Source of the DNA: SFEL01 sp964392455
GTDB taxonomy: Bacteria; Bacillota; Clostridia; Christensenellales; CAG-138
DNA length: 64,000 bases
Direction of reading: 5' to 3'
Assembly: GCA_964392455.1 (NCBI GenBank)
Contig: CAYMPG010000008.1
Span: 8,914-72,913 of the forward strand
This document shows, piece by piece, positions 31,233 through 38,423 of the stretch. Under the pieces are notes generated by a model. It was not told where the DNA came from and made no database searches. It saw only the letters and a list, made by a program, of their open reading frames with translations. A program made the position numbers and the translations under genes. Position 1 is the stretch's first letter; the number at the start of each line of letters is the position of its first letter.

Positions 31233-32063
31233 TTATATTGCCACCGGTATCTTGCCAATGGAACCATGGGACTGATAGTTTTCCAGAGCAAAGCTATCCA
31301 CGGTGAAGCTGTAAAAGTCGTCTATAGTCTCATCCATTATGAACCCTGGCGCATCCATCGGCTCGCGGCTTAGCATCTCCTCCACCAGAGGAATATGCCT
31401 GTCGTAAATATGAGCATCCGCTATTACATGGAGCAGTGTGCCTGCCTTAAGGCCGCTTACCTGCGCCATCATATGCACCAGCACCGCATACTGGCAAACA
31501 TTCCAGTTGTTTGCCACCAGCATATCCTGTGAGCGCTGATTAAGTATGGCATTGAGCCTGTTGCCGGATACATTGAAGGTCATGCTGTAGGCACAGGGAT
31601 AAAGATGCATGTCCATAAGATCTGCATGGTTGTAAATGTTGCTCATTATGCGCCGGGAGGCAGGATTGTGCTTCAGGTCGTACAGTATCCTGTCCACCTG
31701 ATCCATCTCACCCTCCTTATATCTGTGCTTCACGCCAAGCTGATAGCCATAGGCCTTGCCTATGCTGCCTCTTTCATCTGCCCATGAATCCCAGATGTGG
31801 CTGTTCAGGTCGTTTACGTTATTTGATTTTTTCTGCCATATCCACAGCAGCTCGTCCACGGCATTTTTAAAGCCGGTCTTTCTGAGGGTCATTATTGGAA
31901 ATTCCTCGGAAAGATCGTACCTGTTGGTAAGGCCAAAGAGCTTTACGGTATGGGCGGGAGTTCCATCCTCCCAGTGCGGGCGCACAGCCATATCAGTATC
32001 CCACACGCCCTCGGATATTATCCTTTTGCAGTTATCAATAAAAATAAGATCGGCTTTGCTCAT
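31233..32063 (-). CDS. thyA: Thymidylate synthase (ThyA)
   Basis: ThyA methylates dUMP to dTMP using methylene-THF. The preferred start is the ATG at 32063 (MSKADLIFIDN) with GGGGA about nine bases upstream, giving 276 residues, close to the Bacillus ThyA type. The active-site cysteine is in LYPCAYSM; RSQD is the phosphate-binding arginine motif; DAHIYDRHI is near the C-terminus. Where most ThyA proteins have LGxPFN, this one has VANNWN, keeping the substrate-binding Asn but changing the preceding residues. It lies immediately upstream of folA. Confidence 0.95.
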   Translation of the reverse strand: MSKADLIFIDNCKRIISEGVWDTDMAVRPHWEDGTPAHTVKLFGLTNRYDLSEEFPIMTLRKTGFKNAVDELLWIWQKKSNNVNDLNSHIWDSWADERGSIGKAYGYQLGVKHRYKEGEMDQVDRILYDLKHNPASRRIMSNIYNHADLMDMHLYPCAYSMTFNVSGNRLNAILNQRSQDMLVANNWNVCQYAVLVHMMAQVSGLKAGTLLHVIADAHIYDRHIPLVEEMLSREPMDAPGFIMDETIDDFYSFTVDSFALENYQSHGSIGKIPVAI

Positions 32064-32102
32064 TGGCTTTTCCCCTTTTTGCAGCAATAATAAGATTATT
32101 TT

Positions 32103-32130
32103 ATTGTATCATAAATTTTTCCCTCTGCAA
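32103..32130 (-). promoter_or_regulatory. Promoter of the thyA-folA operon
   Basis: Minus-strand TTGCAG (32125-32130) and TACAAT (32103-32108) with a 16-base spacer. It lies 39 bases before the thyA start and is divergent from the fibre locus. Confidence 0.65.
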
Positions 32131-32340
32131 TAGTAATGCAAATAAGGCATGATAAGCGTATACATAGAGCGCAGTCTGTGCGGCCATCGCTGTACAAGTA
32201 CCATTTACGGTATTGGGTGCAGCAGGGGCAGTTGAAAAGCGCCCGGTTTCACTGTAAAATCCCAGTCGTGCAGAACGAATGTTCGCACATGGTTCGCTCC
32301 CCATGTGCGGCAAAAACATTATTTACTCAGGAGGAAAACT
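32131..32340 (+). other. Untranslated leader of the collagen-like gene, unknown structured RNA possible
   Basis: About 210 bases between the thyA promoter and the fibre start codon contain no convincing gene. CGCACATGG (32284-32292) pairs perfectly with CCATGTGCG (32301-32309), just upstream of the AGGAGG at 32330-32335. The stretch 32209-32280 has G- and C-rich runs that could also pair. It matches no riboswitch family I recognise, and no T-run follows the hairpin, so it does not look like an intrinsic terminator. Confidence 0.45.
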
Positions 32341-33999
32341 ATGGCCATAAAAAAAGTCTTTGACGTGGCGCTGGATATAAAGCGCCCGTCCTCCCATATG
32401 GATTTTACAGTGATAAACGGCGACACGGGCAACGGTATCCATATCATCCTTACCGATGGGGATGAGCCTGTGGATCTTACCGGATGCAGAGTGATAGCCG
32501 CCTTTTCCCGACCGGATGGCTCCACCTCCATGCAGGACAGCGCCATCTCAAACGGAGGCATCACCCTTGGCGGCACGGAGGGCAATCAGATAGATATTGA
32601 GCTGTTTCCCGCCTCATTTTCGCCCGGAATGGTGGAATGTGAGCTGCAGATATACTCCGATGAAGACCTTTCCACACTTGTAACCACTGCAAGGTTCAAT
32701 TTTTCCTGCCGAAAGGCCATTATAAATGAGGATACCCTTCAGGCTGCCCCCCAGTATCCGCTGCTTCGCACCCTGTCCGATGAGCTGAAGGATTCTACTG
32801 AAAGCCTTGAGACCCTTATCACCCAGGTCACAGCCGCTGAGACCTCCCGCACCGCCGCAGAGACCCGGCGGGAGCAGGCAGCCACCCGCTTTGCAGCCCT
32901 TACCGCCCAGGTGACCATGCTGCCATCCGGCTCATCCCCCACCGCCGAGGTCTTGGAGCAGGAAAGCGGCATGAAGCTGTCCCTGGGCATCCCCGCAGGC
33001 CCCAAGGGAGATACCGGCACCGCCGGCCCACAGGGCCCTAAGGGTGATACAGGCCCTCAGGGTACTCAGGGTGAGCAGGGTGCTCCCGGCCAGAATGGCA
33101 CAAATGGCGTTACTTTTACCCCTTCAGTAGCTCAGGACGGCACCCTGTCCTGGAGCAACAACGGCAGCCTCGATAATCCTGCATCCGTAAACATAAAAGG
33201 CCCTAAGGGGGACACCGGCTCTCAGGGCCCTAAGGGAGATGCAGGTCAGCAGGGCGTTCCCGGCCCAAAAGGGGATACCGGCTCAGGCTTTGCTGTGCTT
33301 GGGTACTATGCATCTGCCGCTGCCCTATCCTCTGCCGTATCCTCTCCCTCTCCCGGCGATGCCTATGGAGTGGGCAGCTCCCAGCCATATGACATTTATA
33401 TATGGGATGGCATATCCGGCAGCTGGATAAACAACGGCCCCCTTCAGGGCGCAAAGGGCGAAACTGGCCCCCAGGGCCCAAAAGGCGACACAGGCGAACA
33501 GGGCCCCGCAGGCCCCAAGGGGGACACCGGCGCCACCGGCCCCCAGGGCCCAAAGGGTGACACTGGCCCTCAGGGTGAGCAGGGTGCAGCCGGTCAGAAT
33601 GGCACAAACGGCGTTACCTTTACCCCCTCTGTGGCTCAGGACGGCACCCTATCCTGGAGCAACAACGGCAGCCTTGATAATCCCGCCTCTGTAAACATCA
33701 AAGGCCCCTCAGGCACCGGATGGACGGTGGAATCACTTACCGAGCCCTATTATATCGAGACCGCAGACAGACACGAATACTACCTTAGCGATATAACCGA
33801 GATAGCCATAGACCTGCCTACCACCAGCAAATACGAAATATGGATAAAGCTCCAATGGGCTACGGACTGCGAACCCATACTGATACTGGATCCCGAGGTG
33901 CCCTATGTGGGCGGAGAGCCCGTATGGGAAAGCGGCTTTACCTATGAAATATCCATAAAGGATGGGGTAGCCGTGGCTGTAAAGGTGGTGGAGCTGTAA
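32341..33999 (+). CDS. Phage baseplate-like protein (BppU-type N-terminus) with collagen-like repeats
   Basis: A 552-residue protein that looks like a phage tail or surface fibre. Residues 1-130 resemble a BppU-type baseplate domain (DFTVINGDTGNGIHIILTDG, GMVECELQIYS). A helical stretch follows (about 150-205; TAAETSRTAAETRREQAATR). Three collagen-like Gly-X-Y blocks come next, rich in GPKGDTG, GPQ and GEQ, of about 12, 10 and 18 triplets. The segment from GQNGTNG to NIKGP occurs twice (33088-33204 and 33592-33708). A C-terminal beta-rich domain ends the protein. No signal peptide. AGGAGG precedes the ATG at 32341. No other phage genes except its neighbour are near. Confidence 0.82.
   Translation: MAIKKVFDVALDIKRPSSHMDFTVINGDTGNGIHIILTDGDEPVDLTGCRVIAAFSRPDGSTSMQDSAISNGGITLGGTEGNQIDIELFPASFSPGMVECELQIYSDEDLSTLVTTARFNFSCRKAIINEDTLQAAPQYPLLRTLSDELKDSTESLETLITQVTAAETSRTAAETRREQAATRFAALTAQVTMLPSGSSPTAEVLEQESGMKLSLGIPAGPKGDTGTAGPQGPKGDTGPQGTQGEQGAPGQNGTNGVTFTPSVAQDGTLSWSNNGSLDNPASVNIKGPKGDTGSQGPKGDAGQQGVPGPKGDTGSGFAVLGYYASAAALSSAVSSPSPGDAYGVGSSQPYDIYIWDGISGSWINNGPLQGAKGETGPQGPKGDTGEQGPAGPKGDTGATGPQGPKGDTGPQGEQGAAGQNGTNGVTFTPSVAQDGTLSWSNNGSLDNPASVNIKGPSGTGWTVESLTEPYYIETADRHEYYLSDITEIAIDLPTTSKYEIWIKLQWATDCEPILILDPEVPYVGGEPVWESGFTYEISIKDGVAVAVKVVEL
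33088..33204 (+). repeat. Intragenic duplication, copy 1
   Basis: This 117-base segment encodes GQNGTNGVTFTPSVAQDG and the following TLSWSNNGSLDNPASVNIKG. It is repeated in frame at 33592-33708 with mostly synonymous changes. It joins one collagen block to the next and suggests module duplication in the fibre shaft. Confidence 0.9.
33592..33708 (+). repeat. Intragenic duplication, copy 2
   Basis: Second copy of the 117-base module at 33088-33204; the encoded protein is the same, with third-position differences. Synonymous drift implies the duplication is not very recent or that both copies are selected at protein level. Confidence 0.9.
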
Positions 34000-34385
34000 T
34001 GACTTTGAGAAGACGTGCCCTCATGGCAAGTGTCCTGTCCAGCGCCACAGTTCTTCCGTATGACGTGGCAGTGGTGGGCAGCCTCATTCTGCACCAGGCA
34101 GCCAACGAGACCCTCTCTACCACGTGGCGCATAGACGCTGCCTTTGGGGTGGATACTGCAAGCTCCGTATTTACCCTTAATAATCCGGGCACATGCCTGC
34201 TGAATTATTCAAAAACAGATACCTTTCAAAAATTCTTTCTGCAGAATTACTGCATACTCAATGGGTCAAACTGGAAAACCATGTATTACTTTCCTGCGGG
34301 CTGTACCGTAGAACACAAATACAACGAGACCTCAGGCCTCTACACTGTGACCGCCAAGGGCAGAATACAGGTCTATACCCTGTAG
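33999..34385 (+). CDS. Hypothetical protein encoded with the collagen-like fibre
   Basis: A 128-residue beta-rich protein of no family I recognise. The ATG overlaps the TAA of the fibre gene (TAATG), so translation is coupled. It begins MTLRRRALMASVLSSATVLP, which could be a weak signal-like segment or a hydrophobic helix. The rest (about 30-128) is polar and beta-strand-like, ending in TAKGRIQVYTL. The arrangement of a fibre followed by a small partner resembles tail-fibre tip or chaperone pairs, but this is inference. Confidence 0.7.
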   Translation: MTLRRRALMASVLSSATVLPYDVAVVGSLILHQAANETLSTTWRIDAAFGVDTASSVFTLNNPGTCLLNYSKTDTFQKFFLQNYCILNGSNWKTMYYFPAGCTVEHKYNETSGLYTVTAKGRIQVYTL

Positions 34386-34400
34386 CCCGCAAAATGATGA

Positions 34401-34426
34401 AAAGGGCCGGAAGTATTCCGGCCCTT
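34401..34426 (-). terminator. Intrinsic terminator of the rluA gene
   Basis: AAGGGCCGGAA (34402-34412) and TTCCGGCCCTT (34416-34426) form an 11-base stem with a GTA loop. On the minus strand TTTTC and TTTTG follow. It lies in the gap between the convergent fibre partner and the rluA gene and may stop both. Confidence 0.8.
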
Positions 34427-34445
34427 ATGCTTTCATTTATACAGC

Positions 34446-35327
34446 TTACCCGCCAATAAGCTCCCTCATATCCTCAGGCATGGGTGAGCAGAGCTGCAAT
34501 ACCTCCCCGCTTATTGGATGCACAAGGTGCAGCTCTGCGGAATGGAGGGCCGGGCGGGCAATGCTGCCGCTGGGAGTTCCATACAGCCAATCCCCTGCCA
34601 GTGGATAGCCTGCCGCCGCCATATGCAGCCTGAGCTGATGTGTCCTCCCGGTATGGGGTATCAGCCTGAGCAGCGTATACCCTCTTATGTAATCCAGCGT
34701 ATGATACTCCGTGTGGGCATATGCGCCATCCTCCCGTATGGCCCGCTTATAGGTGGAGCCCTCTGCCATGCCTATTGGCATTCGTATATGCCCCTGGGCG
34801 GGATATACCCTCCCTTCGGCTATGCCTATATACTCCCGGGTGAAGCTGTCTGTATGCATTATATCCTTGAGGCGGGTATGTATATATCCGCTTTTTGCAG
34901 CTATCATAAGGCCCGTTGTGCCCCTGTCCAGCCTGCTGACAGGATGAAAGTTTTCCCCCGGGGCAAAGTATGCATAAAAGGCGTTTTCCAGCGTAAGCTC
35001 ATCTGGGTCCCTTGTGGACTGGTGTACCGCCATACCGGCGGCCTTGTCAATCACGGCCAGATATTCATCCTGCCAGGGTACATTCAGCTCATAATGCATG
35101 GGTACGGCTCCCGGATAATCCTCCGGGTCACATATCTTCGCTGCCAGCACATCTCCCTGCCTTACGATGGCCGTGGTATAGGCCTTCTGTCCATTTAAAA
35201 GGATGCCATCCGGCCTGCGCTTGAGCCTCGATATATATGAGCGGGACATGGCAAGCTCCCGCCTCAGCAGGCTTTCCACGCTGCGCCCATCCTGCGCTGC
35301 CACAATATGCGCTATCATGTCCCTCAT
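34446..35327 (-). CDS. RluA-family pseudouridine synthase
   Basis: Converts uridine to pseudouridine in rRNA or tRNA. The catalytic aspartate is in SRLDRGTTGLMIAAK; other family motifs are GAVPMHYELNVPWQDEYLAVIDKA, ARSRLTR-like RDGRSVE at the N-terminus and LIPHTGRTHQLRLHMA. The start is placed at the ATG at 35327 (MRDMIAHIVAAQ), with GGAGG eight bases upstream, giving 293 residues. Its target site cannot be read from sequence. A second paralogue of RluD type lies at 55 kb. Confidence 0.92.
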   Translation of the reverse strand: MRDMIAHIVAAQDGRSVESLLRRELAMSRSYISRLKRRPDGILLNGQKAYTTAIVRQGDVLAAKICDPEDYPGAVPMHYELNVPWQDEYLAVIDKAAGMAVHQSTRDPDELTLENAFYAYFAPGENFHPVSRLDRGTTGLMIAAKSGYIHTRLKDIMHTDSFTREYIGIAEGRVYPAQGHIRMPIGMAEGSTYKRAIREDGAYAHTEYHTLDYIRGYTLLRLIPHTGRTHQLRLHMAAAGYPLAGDWLYGTPSGSIARPALHSAELHLVHPISGEVLQLCSPMPEDMRELIGG

Positions 35328-35430
35328 GCTGCCGTCCTCCTTTCTGCGTTTGATTATATTGCATTTATCCATAACAATTCAACAAGCATTGCATGAAAAA
35401 ATATATCTTAAACTTTTTCTTAAAAAGGGC

Positions 35431-35459
35431 TTGCAATACTCTGCCAAATGCTGTACAAT
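35431..35459 (+). promoter_or_regulatory. Promoter of tRNA-Asn
   Basis: TTGCAA (35431-35436) and TACAAT (35454-35459), spacer 17 bases, 14 bases before the tRNA 5' end. Confidence 0.75.
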
Positions 35460-35473
35460 AACACTCGTGCCGT

Positions 35474-35549
35474 TCCTCCTTAGCTCAGTCGGTAGAGCAT
35501 GCGGCTGTTAACCGCAGTGTCGTTGGTTCGAGTCCAACAGGGGGAGCCA
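35474..35549 (+). tRNA. tRNA-Asn (anticodon GTT)
   Basis: A 76-nucleotide tRNA with CCA encoded. The acceptor stem is TCCTCCT/AGGGGGA with one T-G pair. The D arm is GCTC...GAGC. The anticodon stem TGCGG/CCGCA encloses CTGTTAA, so the anticodon is GTT (bases 35507-35509) and reads AAC and AAU. The T arm has GTTGG-TTCGAGT-CCAAC. It stands alone, followed by a strong terminator. Confidence 0.95.
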
Positions 35550-35551
35550 GT

Positions 35552-35590
35552 AAAAAACCTTGAAACGAATCGTTTCAAGGTTTTTTCGTT
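35552..35590 (+). terminator. Intrinsic terminator after tRNA-Asn
   Basis: AAAAAACCTTGAAACG (35552-35567) pairs with CGTTTCAAGGTTTTTT (35571-35586) with an AAT loop. It begins two bases after the tRNA CCA end and finishes in a T-run; it could also serve the GNAT gene on the other strand. Confidence 0.9.
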
Positions 35591-35621
35591 TTTCAAATGT
35601 CGCTGTGTGGGATAGCAATGC

Positions 35622-36137
35622 TTACTGCCATTCCCAGGCGTCCCATTCCTGCCCAGCCTGCCTCTCCTCCGCAAGCTCTGCTATGCGGGCGCTGTTTAGC
35701 CTGCATACCATCAGGTCATCTGCCATATCCGCCCCCATGGCCTTGTAAAACTCTAGCGTTGGGTTCCACTTCAGGCAGCACCATTCTATCCTGTCACAGC
35801 CCCTCTCACGGGCTATATGGGCAAGCTCCTGAAATACGGCCCGGCCATAGCCCCGTCCCCGATACTCAGGCTTCACATACAGCGCCTCCACAAATAACCC
35901 CGCCCCATGTATATACGCTGGGAAGCTGTGGAAAAACAGCGCAAAGCCCACCTCTGCCCCATCCTCCATAACAAACAGCACCTCTGCCCGGTGCTGCTGA
36001 AAAAGCAGCCTGTCAATGTCCTGCTCAGTGGTAACAAGGCTGTCCGTAAGCCTTTCATACTCTGCAAGTGACCTGATAAAGCCATACACAAGGGCAAGAT
36101 CCTTGGGCTCTGCAGACCTGAATGTGGGCTGTGACAT
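35622..36137 (-). CDS. GNAT family N-acetyltransferase
   Basis: A 171-residue acetyl-CoA-dependent transferase. The CoA-binding motif is YVKPEYRGRGYGRAVFQEL, preceded by the core strand EVGFALFFHSF. The late EWCCLKWNPTLEFYKAMGAD matches the diamine acetyltransferase-like or PA4794-type subgroup (N-P-x-x-x-F-Y). The substrate is not certain; polyamine or small-amine acetylation is possible. AAAGGAGGA precedes the ATG. Confidence 0.9.
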   Translation of the reverse strand: MSQPTFRSAEPKDLALVYGFIRSLAEYERLTDSLVTTEQDIDRLLFQQHRAEVLFVMEDGAEVGFALFFHSFPAYIHGAGLFVEALYVKPEYRGRGYGRAVFQELAHIARERGCDRIEWCCLKWNPTLEFYKAMGADMADDLMVCRLNSARIAELAEERQAGQEWDAWEWQ

Positions 36138-36157
36138 ATTTTTCCTCCTTTAATTTA

Positions 36158-36184
36158 AAGGCCCGGCTGATGCCGGGCCTTTTG
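36158..36184 (-). terminator. Intrinsic terminator of the EF-G-like gene
   Basis: AAAGGCCCGGC pairs with GCCGGGCCTTT around a TGAT loop, with T/A-rich sequence following on the minus strand. It lies between the end of the EF-G-like gene and the start of the GNAT gene. Confidence 0.8.
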
Positions 36185-36210
36185 GCCTTTCCCAAAGGGA
36201 AAGCTGATTA

Positions 36211-38283
36211 TTATTCTTCTTCGTCCTCGTCCTTCTGAGCGCTCTCGATAATCTTCTTTGCCTCGAAAGCAGGAACATCCTCATAGCGTACAAACTCGCT
36301 CTTGAAGGAGCCACGGGCCTGAGTCATGGAGCGCAGGTCGGTAGCATACTTGAACATCTCGGACAGAGGAGCTTCGGCTACTACCTCAGTACCCTCCTCG
36401 CAGGGGTTCATACCCAGAACGCGGCCACGACGGCTGGACAGATCGCCCATGATGGCGCCGGTGTACTCATTGGGTACGGTGATGTTGTACTGATAGATCG
36501 GCTCGATAAGGGCAGGCTGTGCCTTAGCGCAGGCTTCCTTATATGCAAGGCGGGCAGCGCTCTTGAAGGCAACTTCCTTGGAATCCACGGGATGGTACTT
36601 ACCAAAGAACAGGGTGGCCTTTACGCCAATCATGGGATAGCCGGCAAGAACGCCACGCTTCATGGCCTCACGGGTACCCTTTTCTACTGCGGGGATATAT
36701 TCCTTGGGAACTACGCCGCCAACGATAGCATTGACAAACTCAAACTCCTCGCCATTGGTAAGGGGCTCAAAGCGCATATTAACCACGCCGAACTGGCCGC
36801 TGCCGCCGGTCTGCTTCTTATGCTTACCTTCGGCCTCAGCAGTGGCACGAATGGTCTCACGGTAAGGAATACGGGGGTCGGAAATCTGGGCTTCTACGCC
36901 GGACTTATTCTTCAGCTTGGCACAGAGAACGTCAAGGTGAACCTCGCCCAGGCCGCAAATCAGCACATCGCCGGTCTCCACGTTCTTTTCCATTGCCATG
37001 GTGGGATCTTCTTCAAGGAGCTTATTAAGGCCAGCAAAGACCTTATCTTCCTCACCCTGCTTCTTGGCAGATACTGCAAGGCTGATGCAGGGCTTGGGGA
37101 AGTCGATGGCTTCAAACTGCACAGGGGCAGAAGCATCGCACAGGGTATCGCCGGTGGCGGTGAACTGGAGCTTGGAGATAGCGCCGATATCGCCTGCAAC
37201 GAGCTTATCCACGGGAGTTACCTTCTTGCCGCGCATAAGGCCAGGAGCAGAGGGCTTCTCAGCCTTTTCTTCACGGGTATTGTAGGGAGCAACGTCTGCG
37301 CTGAGAACGCCGCTGTATACCTTAACGATGGAGTACTTGCCAAACTGGTCTACAACAGTCTTTACTACCTGAGCGGCAAACTTGCCATCCTGCTTTACCT
37401 CTACGGCCTCGCCGGTCTTGGGGTTGATGGCCTTGGGAGCCTTTACCATATCGGCAGAGGGCATATAGTTGATAAGGTTGTTCATCAGGGTGTATACGCC
37501 AATATTGGGCTGAGCAGCGCAGCAGCACACGGGGGTGATGTCGCCGGAAAGGATACCGTTATTGAGGCCGGCAATGATTTCCTCGCGGGAGAGCTCGCCC
37601 TCCTCGAAGAACTTATCCATCAGTGCCTCGTCAGTCTCAGCGGCAGCCTCGGTGAGGGCCTCGTATACGCTCTGAGCCTTGTCTGCCAGGTCAGCGGGGA
37701 TATCCATATCCTTCTCGCCCTTGCCATCGTACTTCTTGGCTACCATGTGAACGGTGTCAACATAGCCTACCAGCTTGCCGCCCTCCATGATGGGGAGCTG
37801 AATGGGTACTACGCTGGGGCCGAACTTGGCATTGAGCTCGTCCATTACCTTATTGAAGTTGGCATTTTCGCGGTCCATCTGGTTTACGACGATCATGCGG
37901 GCCTTGCCGGACTTCTTGCACATATCCATGGCCTTCTCGGTGCCTACTACGGGGCCGGAAACTGCGCCAACCACGATGAGGGCAGCGTCAGCCAGGCGCA
38001 TGGCCGCAGCTACTTCACCGTAAAAATCGAAGAAGCCGGGAGCGTCAATAAGGTTTACCTTAACGTCATTCCACTCGAAGGGAGCAAGAGCGCAGTTGAT
38101 GGAAATGGTGCGCTTAACTTCCTCGGGATCATAGTCGGTAGTGGTAGTACCGTTTTCAACCTTGCCCAGGCGCTCAAGAAGCCCTGCGTTGAAGAGCATG
38201 GCCTCGGTAAGGGTGGTCTTACCCTCACTGCCGTGGCCAAATACTCCGATGTTGCGGATGTTTGCTGCGGTGTAATTCTTCAT
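36211..38283 (-). CDS. EF-G-like translational GTPase (FusA2/EF-G II type)
   Basis: A 690-residue protein with the five-domain EF-G layout: GTP-binding domain, EF-Tu-like domain II, and domains III-V (SGGSGQFGVVNMRFEP begins domain IV; MGDLSSRRGRVLG is in domain V). G1 reads GHGSEGKTTL (16-25); G4 reads NQMD. The G3 motif is DAPGFFDF, where canonical translocases have DTPGHVDF: the catalytic histidine is Phe (F84). Switch I is RTIS rather than RGIT. These are features of the EF-G-like family, not the main translocase, which should be elsewhere with rpsL/rpsG/tufA. The glutamate-rich tail is short. Function in this organism unknown. Confidence 0.88.
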   Translation of the reverse strand: MKNYTAANIRNIGVFGHGSEGKTTLTEAMLFNAGLLERLGKVENGTTTTDYDPEEVKRTISINCALAPFEWNDVKVNLIDAPGFFDFYGEVAAAMRLADAALIVVGAVSGPVVGTEKAMDMCKKSGKARMIVVNQMDRENANFNKVMDELNAKFGPSVVPIQLPIMEGGKLVGYVDTVHMVAKKYDGKGEKDMDIPADLADKAQSVYEALTEAAAETDEALMDKFFEEGELSREEIIAGLNNGILSGDITPVCCCAAQPNIGVYTLMNNLINYMPSADMVKAPKAINPKTGEAVEVKQDGKFAAQVVKTVVDQFGKYSIVKVYSGVLSADVAPYNTREEKAEKPSAPGLMRGKKVTPVDKLVAGDIGAISKLQFTATGDTLCDASAPVQFEAIDFPKPCISLAVSAKKQGEEDKVFAGLNKLLEEDPTMAMEKNVETGDVLICGLGEVHLDVLCAKLKNKSGVEAQISDPRIPYRETIRATAEAEGKHKKQTGGSGQFGVVNMRFEPLTNGEEFEFVNAIVGGVVPKEYIPAVEKGTREAMKRGVLAGYPMIGVKATLFFGKYHPVDSKEVAFKSAARLAYKEACAKAQPALIEPIYQYNITVPNEYTGAIMGDLSSRRGRVLGMNPCEEGTEVVAEAPLSEMFKYATDLRSMTQARGSFKSEFVRYEDVPAFEAKKIIESAQKDEDEEE

Positions 38284-38353
38284 TTTTGTCCCCCTAAGGT
38301 GTAATATGATTATTTATCTGTACAAATTTCGGGTGCATAAAGCACCATCTAAT

Positions 38354-38383
38354 AGTGTACCAGATGAGTTAAGCGTTTGTAAA
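38354..38383 (-). promoter_or_regulatory. Promoter of the EF-G-like gene
   Basis: Minus-strand TTTACA (38378-38383) and TACACT (38354-38359), spacer 18 bases, about 70 bases before the start codon. It lies in the 140-base gap after the htrA stop. Confidence 0.6.
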
Positions 38384-38423
38384 CTCTTTTTATCGTGTTT
38401 ATGGGTTTTTTCGGTATATTGGG

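Noticed and set aside
32990..33720. CRISPR-like or satellite repeat
   Set aside because: The repeated bases are in-frame collagen Gly-X-Y codons.
32131..34385. Diversity-generating retroelement around the fibre locus
   Set aside because: No reverse transcriptase, template repeat or variable repeat is seen, and the duplicated modules differ at synonymous sites, not at adenines.
32341..34385. Complete prophage or tailocin
   Set aside because: Only two phage-like genes are present; no structural, packaging, integration or lysis genes flank them.
36592..38304. 570-residue plus-strand open frame opposite the EF-G-like gene
   Set aside because: It runs antisense to a gene with full family motifs, has no ribosome-binding site and no recognisable domain; long antisense frames are expected from this codon usage.
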